Shown: positions 1 through 7,940, numbered from the stretch's first letter. The stretch: 64,000 nt of DNA from Bryobacterales bacterium (GCA_003162425.1 PMOK01000037.1:32668-96667), one strand, 5' to 3'. Program-made: numbers and translations. The notes: generated by a model not told the origin, from the letters alone.

Positions 1-1
1 G

Positions 2-577
2 GTGTTCAGCGATGATCTGGTGGAAGCCGTCGATTGGGAAGCCGCGACAGTTGATATCACCAGGGAGAAACCCGGTGCGGGTGCTGGAAGATCGTTGTTT
101 GAATGGCTGCAAGAACGCCTGCTTGCATCTTGCGCTGAGGTAGTGTTCTGTGACGATGGAGCCGGTGAAGTTGCGGACTTCCTATCAATCCAGGAGACGG
201 CGGCAGGTCCTCGGGTAAAGATGTTTCATTGTAAAGCCAGCGGTGAACCGCAAGCGGGCAACCGCGTCAATGATCTCTACGAAGTATGCGGTCAGGCTGT
301 CAAATCGAGTGTTTGGATCCGAACCGAGCATCTGCTGGCTCGCCTTAGGCACCGTACGACACTCCCCAGCGTTACCGGCTATATACGTGGGGATGACGAT
401 ACGGCGGCACGGATTCTCGCGCTTCAAGCACGCCAACAGACTCAGTTTGAAATCTATATCGTGCAGCCTTCGGTCATGAAGGATGAGCGGCACGCGAACA
501 TATCCAACCTCTTGGCGGCAACACGCGATTACCTGCTACAGGGGGGAATCGAATCTTTCGGAGTCATTGGGAGTTAA
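2..577 (+). CDS. DEAD/DEAH-type helicase-like protein, C-terminal part
   Basis: The reading frame is open from the first base of the window, so this is very likely the 3' end of a larger gene; the GTG at position 2 need not be the start. The visible 191 residues contain 'VVFCDDGAGEVADFL', 'HCKASGEPQAGNRVNDLYEVCGQAVKS' style segments and a C-terminal 'FGVIGS'. I associate these with the C-terminal region of large DEAD/DEAH helicase-like proteins found in defence islands. No helicase motifs lie inside the visible part, so the family call is from recollection of the tail only. It converges on the MBL/E1-E2/JAB operon, separated from it by a degraded PIN gene. Confidence 0.45.
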   Translation: MFSDDLVEAVDWEAATVDITREKPGAGAGRSLFEWLQERLLASCAEVVFCDDGAGEVADFLSIQETAAGPRVKMFHCKASGEPQAGNRVNDLYEVCGQAVKSSVWIRTEHLLARLRHRTTLPSVTGYIRGDDDTAARILALQARQQTQFEIYIVQPSVMKDERHANISNLLAATRDYLLQGGIESFGVIGS

Positions 578-589
578 GGCCCGGAATGT

Positions 590-904
590 TTCGTTCTGTG
601 CACGTCCATTGGGAACCACTACAGCGGCCTTGGCAGTGGCTTGCGCCGCCGCCTCTCCGGATAACAGCAGTACCAGCTTTGGCCTCTGTGGTGCTTTCCG
701 CGCTTCCCCGATTTCGCGGCGTTATCAGCGCTGCCCGCTTAAGCTGGCCCGCATGGCGCAGTCGAAGCGCTCCGCACGCTCGATGCCTTACAACTCTCAG
801 TCGCACTTGGGCTCAAGCGAGCCGAACTTGTAACAGTGTTCGTCGCAGCCGACCAGAAACTCTGCCGAGTGGCCACGCTCGAAGGGTTCGCGGTGACGAC
901 CTGA
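590..904 (+). pseudogene. Degraded PIN-domain (VapC-like) toxin gene
   Basis: No intact ORF exists here. The frame ending at the TGA at 902-904 reads 'LRTLDALQLSVALGLK..VFVAADQKLCRVA', which matches the C-terminal half of VapC-type PIN ribonucleases (conserved Asp in 'LDALQLS' and in 'AADQKL'). Upstream, another frame reads 'VPALASVVLSALPRFRGVISAARL', resembling the middle of the same fold, so at least one frameshift separates the halves. In-frame stops at 662 and 734 block the C-terminal frame. No antitoxin is visible. The rest of 905-1052 shows nothing I can support. Confidence 0.5.
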
Positions 905-1052
905 ACAGCCAGCTTCAATCGTGATTTGAGATTCGGCGTGCTGCGAACCGACCAGGCCGGCGAAAGCTGGTTCCCGAATTCCTGGCGGAGGCCTGGCGCG
1001 CCGTGTGGTCCGGCACGATGTCGATTTCGCGGCGCGAACGGTCCACTCTCGC

Positions 1053-1874
1053 TCACGGGCTCTTCTTTACGCTCCGTGGCTTTTTTGGTTTTTCGACTTG
1101 AGCCTTGGCAGTGACCTTTGCGTGATCGCCGTAAAGGTCATCGACGGCTTCAACCAGCCGGGCGGCGTAATTTTCGGCCGTGAGGCGAACCCATGCCGGA
1201 GAGACCCGGATGAGCCAAAACGGCAGCAGAAGAATGTCGGTGCCCAAGGCGAGCCACAAAGTGTCTTGGACGCCGTGCTGGTTGTAAATCGCCGCGCGGA
1301 TGAACACACCGCAAATCAGGCAGCCGAGGATGCTCGACGTCAAGCCGTAGGGCCTGAGCCCCAGCAGGTTGCGGCGGTACCCATAGCTAACCAGCTCGCC
1401 AAAAACGAGAGGAAAGCGCTTCTGATCGCGAGTGCTGTTGCGCAAGTGCGTTGACCACGCGGCATAACAGATATCGGCTGCATCAGGACCGTTTCTCTCA
1501 ACGTCGGGGGCCGGCGATGAAGTGTTCGGCACCAGCTCAACAAGCCGCGCATGGTAGCGGGCTTTCGTAATTGCGTCGATGCGCCGATCGCCGTGACGCA
1601 GGATCGCAACCGAGGGCATGCCTCCCCAGCTTTCCCAAAGCTTATTCTCCAGAACTTTTCCCGGATCGCGGGCAAGCTGACTCAACCAGTAGGTGCCACC
1701 GACAGCGCCGAGGCCGAGCCACAGCATCTTCAGCCAGGAAAGCTCTAGCCCCGCGACCGCGACGATCGCGATAACGGTGGGTGCGATGACAAGTAGTGAA
1801 GGGTAAAGCCGCGCATTGCGGGCGTAGCGGTCGGGAAAGACGTTCTCTGTCCAGCTTTTACCTTGTTTTGCCAT
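1053..1874 (-). CDS. Four-TM membrane protein of the E1/E2-JAB operon (possible effector)
   Basis: A 273-residue protein with two hydrophobic segments near the N-terminus (about 27-44 and 49-66), a soluble middle of about 110 residues, and two more TM segments (about 180-197 and 207-226), then a basic tail ending 'KPKKPRSVKKSP'. It is the last gene of the operon; its ATG overlaps the end of the JAMM gene by 17 nt and has a GAGGA-type ribosome site. I do not recognise a named family. The 2+2 TM layout at the distal end of an E1/E2-JAB operon is compatible with a membrane-damaging effector, as in CBASS-type systems, but that role is inference. It could also be a membrane anchor for the conjugation machinery. 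Confidence 0.7.
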   Translation of the reverse strand: MAKQGKSWTENVFPDRYARNARLYPSLLVIAPTVIAIVAVAGLELSWLKMLWLGLGAVGGTYWLSQLARDPGKVLENKLWESWGGMPSVAILRHGDRRIDAITKARYHARLVELVPNTSSPAPDVERNGPDAADICYAAWSTHLRNSTRDQKRFPLVFGELVSYGYRRNLLGLRPYGLTSSILGCLICGVFIRAAIYNQHGVQDTLWLALGTDILLLPFWLIRVSPAWVRLTAENYAARLVEAVDDLYGDHAKVTAKAQVEKPKKPRSVKKSP

Positions 1875-2343
1875 GAGCGTCCTCTTTCATTGCAGCTTGC
1901 TTCGCACAGGATGCCCGAGTTCGCGGCAGGAGTCGAACAGCTTCCTTATCGTTGTGGACCGCGACATACAAGCCCGACGGTAGTCGCTGTGTTCCCGCGA
2001 TTACGAGAAGAAAGCCATTCAAATGATGGGTTGATTTCTTGAACGCCTCAGTGATGCTGTGGAGATCCTGCGGCGAGGGAGAGGGAACAGGCTCGGGGTG
2101 AGTGTGCCAATCGCCCAGAAAGAAAAGCCCTCTCCGATGGGCGTCATCAATCTCAGCCTGTTCTGCTTTTCGGTCCGGCTGGTAAGAATACCGCGTGCGA
2201 ATATCAGTTGGCCGCGGTCCGGTGGCGTGTTCTACCGTTACCGTCGTCCACGCAACGCGGCCGAATAGTTGTCCTCCCGCTTCGCGGTCCCTGGCCTTGA
2301 GCTGTTGATGCTCGGCGAAAATTTCTAGCACTTCGGATGGCAT
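1858..2343 (-). CDS. JAMM/Mov34-family isopeptidase (Cap3-like deconjugase)
   Basis: Predicted Zn-dependent JAB/JAMM peptidase, expected to remove or process the modifier of the neighbouring E1/E2 system. The signature is complete: Glu21 in 'EAGGQLFG', then H80-T-H82, S90 and D93, i.e. exactly HxHx7Sx2D ('GDWHTHPEPVPSPSPQDL'). I chose the ATG at 2343 rather than the track start at 2430. It lies 2 nt after the E1 stop with an AGGA upstream, and the extra 29 residues of the longer ORF are a shadow of the E1 coding end. The resulting 161 residues are normal for stand-alone bacterial JAB proteins. It is translated between the E1/E2 and membrane-protein genes. Confidence 0.88.
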   Translation of the reverse strand: MPSEVLEIFAEHQQLKARDREAGGQLFGRVAWTTVTVEHATGPRPTDIRTRYSYQPDRKAEQAEIDDAHRRGLFFLGDWHTHPEPVPSPSPQDLHSITEAFKKSTHHLNGFLLVIAGTQRLPSGLYVAVHNDKEAVRLLPRTRASCAKQAAMKEDAHGKTR

Positions 2344-2345
2344 CA

Positions 2346-4226
2346 CTAGCTTCTGTCCTGACCGTCCGATGTCGAAACTAAGGCTTGGCGGGGCTGGCCG
2401 CAAGCGTTGCAATAGAGATCTCCTTGCCAATTAATGGTCTCCTGGAATGCACCTTCGTTGCGGTCGGCATGTTGCGCGAACCAGACATCGCTCCAAGCCC
2501 CGCCATGCTCCTCGAGCAGAGAGCGCGGACCGGCCCAGACGCGATGGGTCGCGGCGTCAAGTTTCTTGAGCAATGCATCTAATGTAAGCGAGGCCGCCGC
2601 CGAGACGGTTCCCATCAGTTCAACCGGGCCGTACGGCTGGAAGTACGCGCCGCACGCGGGTTCGGAGAGATGAGTGGGCGCGGTCTCCGGCCATTTCGTC
2701 ACCGGGTCACGCATATCGCCTCCAAGAGCAAATCCGCACTGGAGGCAGGGCTGCGCCGCAGGCAGATACACGGCGTGCCCGGCGCAAGCATGCGGTTCGG
2801 TCCAGGTGAAAAGAAGCGGGCATGTGATCAGGCCATCGATGTGATCGAGATTGAGCACCCGTTCGGCAGACCAGTCCGCCGTGGCCGACACAATGAGATC
2901 CGCGGCGTGATCAACGCCGCTGCCCAAATACCCGGCGATTGTTCCGACGAAACCATCGATCCGCAAGTGGGGCAGGTTCTCTTGCAGAAATTCGGCGAGA
3001 GCCTTGGTTTTCGCTCGACCGACGAACTTCGAGCCGACCGGGTACCGGCCGATATTGGCCCAGACCAAATTCTGTGGGTCCACAAGCGTCAATCGTCCCA
3101 CGCCCGCCATCGCCAACTGCTGCGCGAGCGGGGCGCCGACCGAGCCGCACCCGGCGACAATAACATGCTTACCAGTAAGATCACGCTGCCGGGGATCGTG
3201 ACCCCTGCCATGAATCCACGCAGCATCTACCCGATCAACCTGCCTTGGTTCGACCCGGGCATAGCCCGAAAAGATGTATTGCGTCTGGAGGTCGAGCGGA
3301 GCCTTCCCCGGCCGGAATCCGGGCGGCGTTTTGGGCGTCGACGTGCCGCGAAGACCGATCCGCTTGGGATGGAACGAGTCTACGGCCGCGAAGCAGGGTC
3401 CGTTGTCGGTGTCGGCCACGAGAAGAACGGGAAAAGGCGCCTTCTCCTCACGTGCGAGCGCGCGCAAAACCTGAAGACCTTCCGGCGTACGCCTGGCCAA
3501 GCCGTACAACGCCGCGCCGGAACGCGGATACTCCGCCGGCAACAGCGGCGCTGGCAGCCACAGCAGGCACGCGACATCGCTGCGTTCGTACTCGGATTTG
3601 TCGCCATGACGATGCTTTAGCCACCGCGCGATCTCATCTTCGGTCTCGCCGGCAACGCACCAGTGCTGCCCGCGCCAGAGTCTGACTAGCCGACTGGGCC
3701 CGCGACCTTCCAGCAAGCTATAGACCGGCTGGTCTGAGAGCTTTGGCTGGCGGTTCCAATATGAATGGAACTCCGCCTGAAAATCCGCCTGATTCGTGCC
3801 CGACTCCGATTCCTGAACGAGCCGAAAGGCGTCAGCCATCTCGGATGCCAGAAAATCAGCCACCAGCTCCGGCCGCCTGATCTTCACGTCGTCCAGCAAG
3901 CACAGCTTCCCGCTTTCCTCAACATGAGGCCAGGTGAGGAACTCAGGGCCATCACGAAGAAAGAAACTAGGCCGTGAGAAAGGGAATAATTGATCGACAT
4001 ATAGGTCAAGACTCCGCGGCCGGTTTGAGGGTTGAATCAACATGGACCAACCGGCGCTGACGCGGCCCTTCGCACCAGCCGCGAAGGCCGCCTCAGGAAG
4101 ACGAATGGCGCCGTAACTGTTTACGAGGAACAGGTCGGCATCAAGGAGCGCCTGCTCTCGTAATGCCGCACAGCTTGGCCGACTCTTAGGCGTAGCGTGT
4201 GTTTCCACCCTTTTGGACGGCCTCAT
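2346..4226 (-). CDS. Fused E2-E1 ubiquitin-like conjugation enzyme (Cap2-like)
   Basis: Residue numbers assume the ATG at 4226 (626 aa). The N-terminal part is E2-like with a candidate catalytic Cys109 in 'ESGKLCLLDD'. A linker of about 200 residues follows, then a ThiF/E1 adenylation domain: 'VIVAGCGSVGAPLA' (about 357-367) and 'LVDPQNLVWANIGR'. The likely E1 thioester Cys525 is in 'SEPACGAYFQPYG'. Two CxxC pairs ('CLQCG', 'CNACG') may bind zinc. This domain order is that of Cap2 from type II CBASS. The track ORF begins at 4376, but its first 50-odd residues are an Arg/Pro/Ser-rich shadow of the MBL gene. Starts at 4253 (ATG), 4226 (ATG) or 4208 (GTG) are all possible and all overlap the MBL gene slightly. 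Confidence 0.88.
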   Translation of the reverse strand: MRPSKRVETHATPKSRPSCAALREQALLDADLFLVNSYGAIRLPEAAFAAGAKGRVSAGWSMLIQPSNRPRSLDLYVDQLFPFSRPSFFLRDGPEFLTWPHVEESGKLCLLDDVKIRRPELVADFLASEMADAFRLVQESESGTNQADFQAEFHSYWNRQPKLSDQPVYSLLEGRGPSRLVRLWRGQHWCVAGETEDEIARWLKHRHGDKSEYERSDVACLLWLPAPLLPAEYPRSGAALYGLARRTPEGLQVLRALAREEKAPFPVLLVADTDNGPCFAAVDSFHPKRIGLRGTSTPKTPPGFRPGKAPLDLQTQYIFSGYARVEPRQVDRVDAAWIHGRGHDPRQRDLTGKHVIVAGCGSVGAPLAQQLAMAGVGRLTLVDPQNLVWANIGRYPVGSKFVGRAKTKALAEFLQENLPHLRIDGFVGTIAGYLGSGVDHAADLIVSATADWSAERVLNLDHIDGLITCPLLFTWTEPHACAGHAVYLPAAQPCLQCGFALGGDMRDPVTKWPETAPTHLSEPACGAYFQPYGPVELMGTVSAAASLTLDALLKKLDAATHRVWAGPRSLLEEHGGAWSDVWFAQHADRNEGAFQETINWQGDLYCNACGQPRQALVSTSDGQDRS

Positions 4227-5421
4227 TCCGGGCGGCGTTCGAGTTGGCGGCATTGACGATGCCGCTCGTGACGACGCTGCGTCGCGGCAAGGCAGCCTTT
4301 TGCACCACGCGGGACAGCGAGCCGTCGCCGATGACAAACTCAAGCGGAGCGGGATCGGCCTCGGTAGGCAGTTCACCTACACAGAGGAACGCGCCCTTTC
4401 CCCTCTTGACGATCAACTCATATTCCTGTTTGGCGGCGAGGCTGGGCGGATCGCAGTCATCATCCTTGATCGCGCAGCTGCTGGCGATGATCTGGCCTCC
4501 CGCCCGGATCTGTGAAAGGGCTGATTTGGCGGCTTCGCAAACTTTGGCATCATCGCCTTTTTCAGACCGGCTGTCATAGCTCAGCGAGTGCCAGGAGCAG
4601 TGATGAGGCGAAAGCAGAATGTCATAGGCCAGCACGTCGAGTTCGTTCTGATACTTTTCCCAGAGCTTCTCCCAGATGAGAACCTCGGCATCACCGCCGG
4701 TCAGGAAGTTCCTTACCGTCTCGCGGGCGGCCCCATCGGCCAGTTCCATGTTCAGAATCACGCTGGAGTGGTTCTTGCCCATGGCGTCCGCTTCATCCTC
4801 GTCAGCCGCCGGTAGAGGCGCCAACAGGCGGGCCTTGAACAACGAGTTTTGGGCCCCGTTCACCTTATCGAAGGTTTCATCGACCTTGACCAGAATCGAC
4901 GTCAGGTCATCGGTCTTTCCGTCTTCATCTTCACCCAGAACAAGGATGCGATCGCCGTCGCCGATGCCGGTGAACTTCTGGTCGCGCGCGAACTCGACAC
5001 GGCGCTTCGCCTCAATATTGAAAGCAAGGGCGTCGTCGCAGAGCTTGTGGTCCTTGCTCGCGCGGCGAAACACGATCGGAGAAGACCACACCTCTTTGAT
5101 CACGATCCGCTTCTCGCCGGCCGGTTTCTCGTCGTCGCCGTAATCCGCCGGGGTGCCAAGGTAGAAATGCTTCTTCAGGCCTCTGAGATGATCCTCGTCC
5201 GGGTGGGTCGACAAGAAGACGTCCACATAGGGACGACCCTTCTTATCGGTCTTAAGGCAGCGGCGGAGGTCTGCGGCGACATCGCGCGTGCTGTCTTCGG
5301 GGTCGTCGGCCGCCGCCCGAATGTTGCAGTCAACCAGGATATTGGTGCCGGCGCTATCGCCGAGGGAGATCAGCGTCATATCGCCGTTCCCGACAGGATG
5401 AAAAATTATCTTTGTTGCCAC
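4186..5421 (-). CDS. Metallo-beta-lactamase-fold hydrolase, ComEC-like, first gene of the E1/E2-JAB operon
   Basis: A 411-residue MBL-fold protein. Metal-ligand motifs visible are H73-P-D-E-D77-H78 ('STHPDEDHLRG', the HxDxDH form typical of ComEC-like members), 'KNHSSVIL', 'LTGGDAE' and 'LLSPHHCSWHS'. The GTG at 5421 is preceded by GGAGGAAATAGTAAC, a strong ribosome site, so it is chosen as start. MBL genes beside E1-E2-JAB genes have been noted in comparative surveys of prokaryotic ubiquitin-like systems; the substrate is unknown to me. The last 30 residues (from 'RRSVVTSGIVNAANSN') are low-complexity and end in Arg-Tyr-Ala, which could be a conjugation tail. It leads a four-gene operon with all junctions overlapping or within 2 nt. 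Confidence 0.85.
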   Translation of the reverse strand: MATKIIFHPVGNGDMTLISLGDSAGTNILVDCNIRAAADDPEDSTRDVAADLRRCLKTDKKGRPYVDVFLSTHPDEDHLRGLKKHFYLGTPADYGDDEKPAGEKRIVIKEVWSSPIVFRRASKDHKLCDDALAFNIEAKRRVEFARDQKFTGIGDGDRILVLGEDEDGKTDDLTSILVKVDETFDKVNGAQNSLFKARLLAPLPAADEDEADAMGKNHSSVILNMELADGAARETVRNFLTGGDAEVLIWEKLWEKYQNELDVLAYDILLSPHHCSWHSLSYDSRSEKGDDAKVCEAAKSALSQIRAGGQIIASSCAIKDDDCDPPSLAAKQEYELIVKRGKGAFLCVGELPTEADPAPLEFVIGDGSLSRVVQKAALPRRSVVTSGIVNAANSNAARNEAVQKGGNTRYA

Positions 5422-5555
5422 GTTACTATTTCCTCCGCTGAGCCAGCCGGAGGCTGGCCGGTTGATTCGATCTCATGCACCTATAGGGTTAACAAAATGA
5501 GCTTGAGAAGTCAAGCGATCTGTTTTACCCTAAAGGTAATGAAAACTGAGGCGGC
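5422..5555. promoter_or_regulatory. Divergent promoter region with three palindromes
   Basis: The 134 bp between the MBL operon and higBA carries three inverted repeats: CCTATAGG (5480-5487), CTTGA-GAAG-TCAAG (5502-5515) and TTACC-CTAAA-GGTAA (5525-5539). The first and third also share the core CCTA/TAGGGT. The third ends 16 nt before the toxin start. Antitoxins of the HigA type usually bind such palindromes, so these are plausible operators for higBA. Because the region is shared, they could also act on the MBL operon. No convincing -35/-10 pair was assigned. Confidence 0.5.
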
Positions 5556-5894
5556 ATGGAGATACGGTTTGGCACTTCGGATTTGGCGAGAATTTGCAAT
5601 TGCGGGGCGTCGATCGATCGGCGGTGGGGTACGCTGGTCGGGGCCGCCATCCGGGAGCGGCTTTGCCTGCTCGCCGGCACGCCTACCCTTGAGCTGCTCA
5701 GCGAATTTTCCGGTCTGCTGATGGAGCCCCTCAACCTGGATAAACAAGGGCATTTCGCAATCGCCGTCGTTTCGGATTGCAGCCTGCTTGTCCGGCCAGA
5801 CCATGAGCCGATTCCGCTTTTGCGCAACCGCGTGCTCGACTGTACGAAGGTGAAAAGGCTGGTAATCGAGGAGGTGCAAGGCCATGGGCGCTGA
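5556..5894 (+). CDS. higB: HigB-like RelE-superfamily toxin
   Basis: A 112-residue protein beginning 'MEIRFGTSDLARICN', with 'DKQGHFAIAVV' and a C-terminal 'VKRLVIEEVQGHGR'. The pattern matches the small HigB/'killer' toxins paired with HigA antitoxins that carry ImmA-type domains. Toxins of this family cleave mRNA on the ribosome. The ATG at 5556 has GAGG 5 nt upstream. It overlaps the antitoxin gene by 11 nt, the usual toxin-first order of hig loci. Catalytic residues were not verified, so activity is inferred. Confidence 0.75.
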   Translation: MEIRFGTSDLARICNCGASIDRRWGTLVGAAIRERLCLLAGTPTLELLSEFSGLLMEPLNLDKQGHFAIAVVSDCSLLVRPDHEPIPLLRNRVLDCTKVKRLVIEEVQGHGR

Positions 5895-6975
5895 GCTGCC
5901 GACCAATTTCTCTCCCGATTACGTTGTTGTGCCCGGCCAGCATCTTGCGGCGGCCCTGGCGACGAGAGGGATGTCGCAGGCTGAATTGGCGGTGCGGATC
6001 GGACGCCCGCAGAAGACGATCAACGAGATTGTAAAGGGTAAGGCTGCGATCACGCCCGATACAGCGCTTCAACTTGAACGGGCTCTCGGCATTTCCGCCA
6101 GGACATGGAATGGCCTTGAGGCTAACTACCAGCTTCAACTTGCGGAGCAGCGGGACCGCGCCCGACTGGAGGCCTATGCAGACTGGGCAGAGCGGCTGCC
6201 GCTCGCTGAATTACGCAAGCGCGGACACATCCCCCAGACTGATTCCAAAGTCGAGCTCGTCAGGCGGTGCTTAAAGTTCTTTGGAATCGATTCCCCAGAG
6301 AGCCTTCCAGCTTCGTCGACCGTCGCTTCGTTCCGGCAATCGCCGGCATTTGAACCTGACGATCTGGCGATGTGCGCCTGGCTCCGCCTGGGTGAGCTTG
6401 AGGCCGAGAGCATGGAGTGCGCGCCGTATGACCGCGCTCGGTTCCGGTCGCTCCTTGACGGCCTGCGGGCGCTCACCCGAGAAGTGGACCTGCAAAAGGT
6501 AAAACGGATGCTGCAAAACGATTGCCGAAAATACGGTGTCGCAGTGTGCTTTACAACCGAGCTGCGCCATACGCATGTCAGCGGCGCGGCGCGGTGGATC
6601 GCGCCTGATAAGGCGATGATCCAGCTCAGCTGCCGATACAAATCCGATGACCATTTCTGGTTCACGTTCTTTCATGAGTGTGGGCATATCATACTGCATG
6701 GCAAGAAAGAGGGGTTTCTCGAGGGGCGCGGAGCCAGCACCCGCGAGGAGGAGGAAGCCAACGACTTCGCGGCGAATCATTTAATTCCTCGTCAGGCGCT
6801 GCTCAATCTGATGCGAGAAAGACCCTTGTCGGAAGAGCGACTGGTCGGGTTCGCGGAGCAAGTTGGTGTCGCTCCTGGTATCGTGGTGGGGCAGCTGCAG
6901 AAACGAAAACGCTTGGTGCAGGTTACGCCGTTGAACAAATTGAAGAGGTTTTCATTTGACCTCGCCGCGATCTAG
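5884..6975 (+). CDS. higA: HigA-type antitoxin: XRE HTH domain fused to ImmA/IrrE-like metallopeptidase
   Basis: A 363-residue protein. The N-terminal HTH (about 20-75) contains 'RGMSQAELAVRIGRPQKTINEIVKGKAAITPDTALQLERALG', a typical XRE/HigA sequence. The C-terminal half carries the zinc peptidase signature 'FFHECGHIILHG' (HECGH at 264-268), followed by 'EEEANDFAANHLIP', the ImmA/IrrE third-ligand region. Such two-domain proteins neutralise HigB-type toxins and autoregulate their operon. The peptidase domain could respond to stress or phage. Translation is coupled to the upstream toxin by an 11-nt overlap. Confidence 0.9.
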   Translation: MGAELPTNFSPDYVVVPGQHLAAALATRGMSQAELAVRIGRPQKTINEIVKGKAAITPDTALQLERALGISARTWNGLEANYQLQLAEQRDRARLEAYADWAERLPLAELRKRGHIPQTDSKVELVRRCLKFFGIDSPESLPASSTVASFRQSPAFEPDDLAMCAWLRLGELEAESMECAPYDRARFRSLLDGLRALTREVDLQKVKRMLQNDCRKYGVAVCFTTELRHTHVSGAARWIAPDKAMIQLSCRYKSDDHFWFTFFHECGHIILHGKKEGFLEGRGASTREEEEANDFAANHLIPRQALLNLMRERPLSEERLVGFAEQVGVAPGIVVGQLQKRKRLVQVTPLNKLKRFSFDLAAI

Positions 6976-6984
6976 CCCGCCAGC

Positions 6985-7086
6985 ATGGGCGGCGTGGATT
7001 CGTTTCGACGTGATCCGATTCTGGGCGGCTTTCTTCGGAAGAAGAAGGCGATGCAAGCAGTGGCGGAGCACAAGCCCGTCGCCTAG
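6985..7086 (+). other. Small ORF of unknown nature
   Basis: A 33-codon ORF ('MGGVDSFRRDPILGGFLRKKKAMQAVAEHKPVA') begins 9 nt after the higA stop. It is basic and could be a short accessory protein or a fragment of a larger gene. There is no clear ribosome site and I recognise no family. The rest of the 6976-7230 stretch shows no gene. Confidence 0.25.
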
Positions 7087-7230
7087 GCCGCATGAGCTTG
7101 TGCTTTATCAAGAAACCAGTTCCTATGACAACTGCCCACCCAGTTGCCCACCCACAGGCGTATTTTTGGTGCTCAAATCGAATTATTTTACAAAAATATT
7201 TCTCCTGTAATCAAGGAGTTAGGGAAAGCG

Positions 7231-7281
7231 GCCTGCTTCGGGACCAGGAGGTCCGGAGTTCGAATCTCCGCGCCCCGACCA
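7231..7281 (+). repeat. 3' fragment of tRNA-Pro (CGG), probable attachment site
   Basis: The sequence GCCTGCTTCGGGACCAGGAGG... followed by a T-arm CGGAG-TTCGAAT-CTCCG, CGCCCCG, A and CCA matches the anticodon arm to 3' end of a tRNA-Pro with anticodon CGG. The matching 5' acceptor and D arm are absent upstream, and the anticodon stem has a C-C mismatch, so it is not a functional tRNA. A tyrosine recombinase gene ends 17 nt away. The duplicated 3' end of a tRNA next to an integrase is the classic footprint of site-specific integration. Confidence 0.75.
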
Positions 7282-7297
7282 ATCTTCTTCTTCTGTT

Positions 7298-7893
7298 TCA
7301 ATCAATTACTTGAGGTTCGACTGACTCCGTGCCAGCCTCAAGCTGCAAGGGTGTGCTCAGATTGTGCCCACTGACGCGTTCCATGGCTTTGCGAATTGTT
7401 TCCTGTTGGGGGTGGACGTACCGCTTGGTGATGCTCATGTCGCGATGTCCAGCGAGATATGCCAACGTCCAGGGGTCCATGTGCGGTGCCCACCGGGTTA
7501 GGCACGTATGCCGTAGCGTGTATAACGCGAATGGCTGAATGTCGAAACTTTTTTGACCCGTATTCTTATCGTCCTTGGATTTGCCCTTGCACGCCTTCGC
7601 GTGACGTTTCTTCAGAGTGGATTTTTCCATGTGCCCGCTCTTGGTTGGAGCGGGGAAGATCCATTCACTTTGAGACAGAGTCCTCTGCATATCGAGCACG
7701 GATGCCACCCGATTTGACATCGGTATCCGACGTCTCGCATTCTCGGTCTTACCGAAATGGATTTCGAGCATACCATTGCGAACGTTCTCCCACCTTAGAC
7801 GAAAGCACTCCTCGGGACGAAGACCATTATGCGGCATCGAGAACGAGCTGGCGGTTTTCGCGGACGGCGAGCGCAGCACCGTGGTGCACCATG
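7298..7893 (-). pseudogene. Tyrosine recombinase (phage-type integrase), C-terminal remnant
   Basis: The open part encodes the catalytic domain: Arg in 'NGLRPEECFRLRW', 'YTLRHTCLTR' (HxxR), 'LAGHRD' and the nucleophile Tyr in 'TKRYVHP'. All four catalytic elements are present. The N-terminal DNA-binding half is missing. Upstream of 'GLRPEE' the recognisable sequence shifts frame ('AALAVRENRQLVLDAA' then a stop), and within 50 bp an IS3 remnant begins. The gene lies with its 3' end against the tRNA-Pro fragment, as expected for an element inserted there. It is judged non-functional. Confidence 0.8.
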
Positions 7894-7940
7894 GTGGGAG
7901 ACATCATTCCGATTCCAGAATGGCGATGATCGTCGTTGTA

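Noticed and set aside
2670-3620. 316-residue plus-strand ORF
   Set aside because: It is antisense to the E2-E1 gene, has no coherent domain and is rich in Arg/Pro as GC-rich shadow frames are.
4849-5721. 290-residue plus-strand ORF crossing the MBL start
   Set aside because: Antisense to the MBL gene and crosses the divergent promoter; not compatible with the clear gene calls on both sides.
7231-7281. Functional tRNA-Pro gene
   Set aside because: No 5' acceptor strand or D arm upstream, and a mismatch in the anticodon stem.
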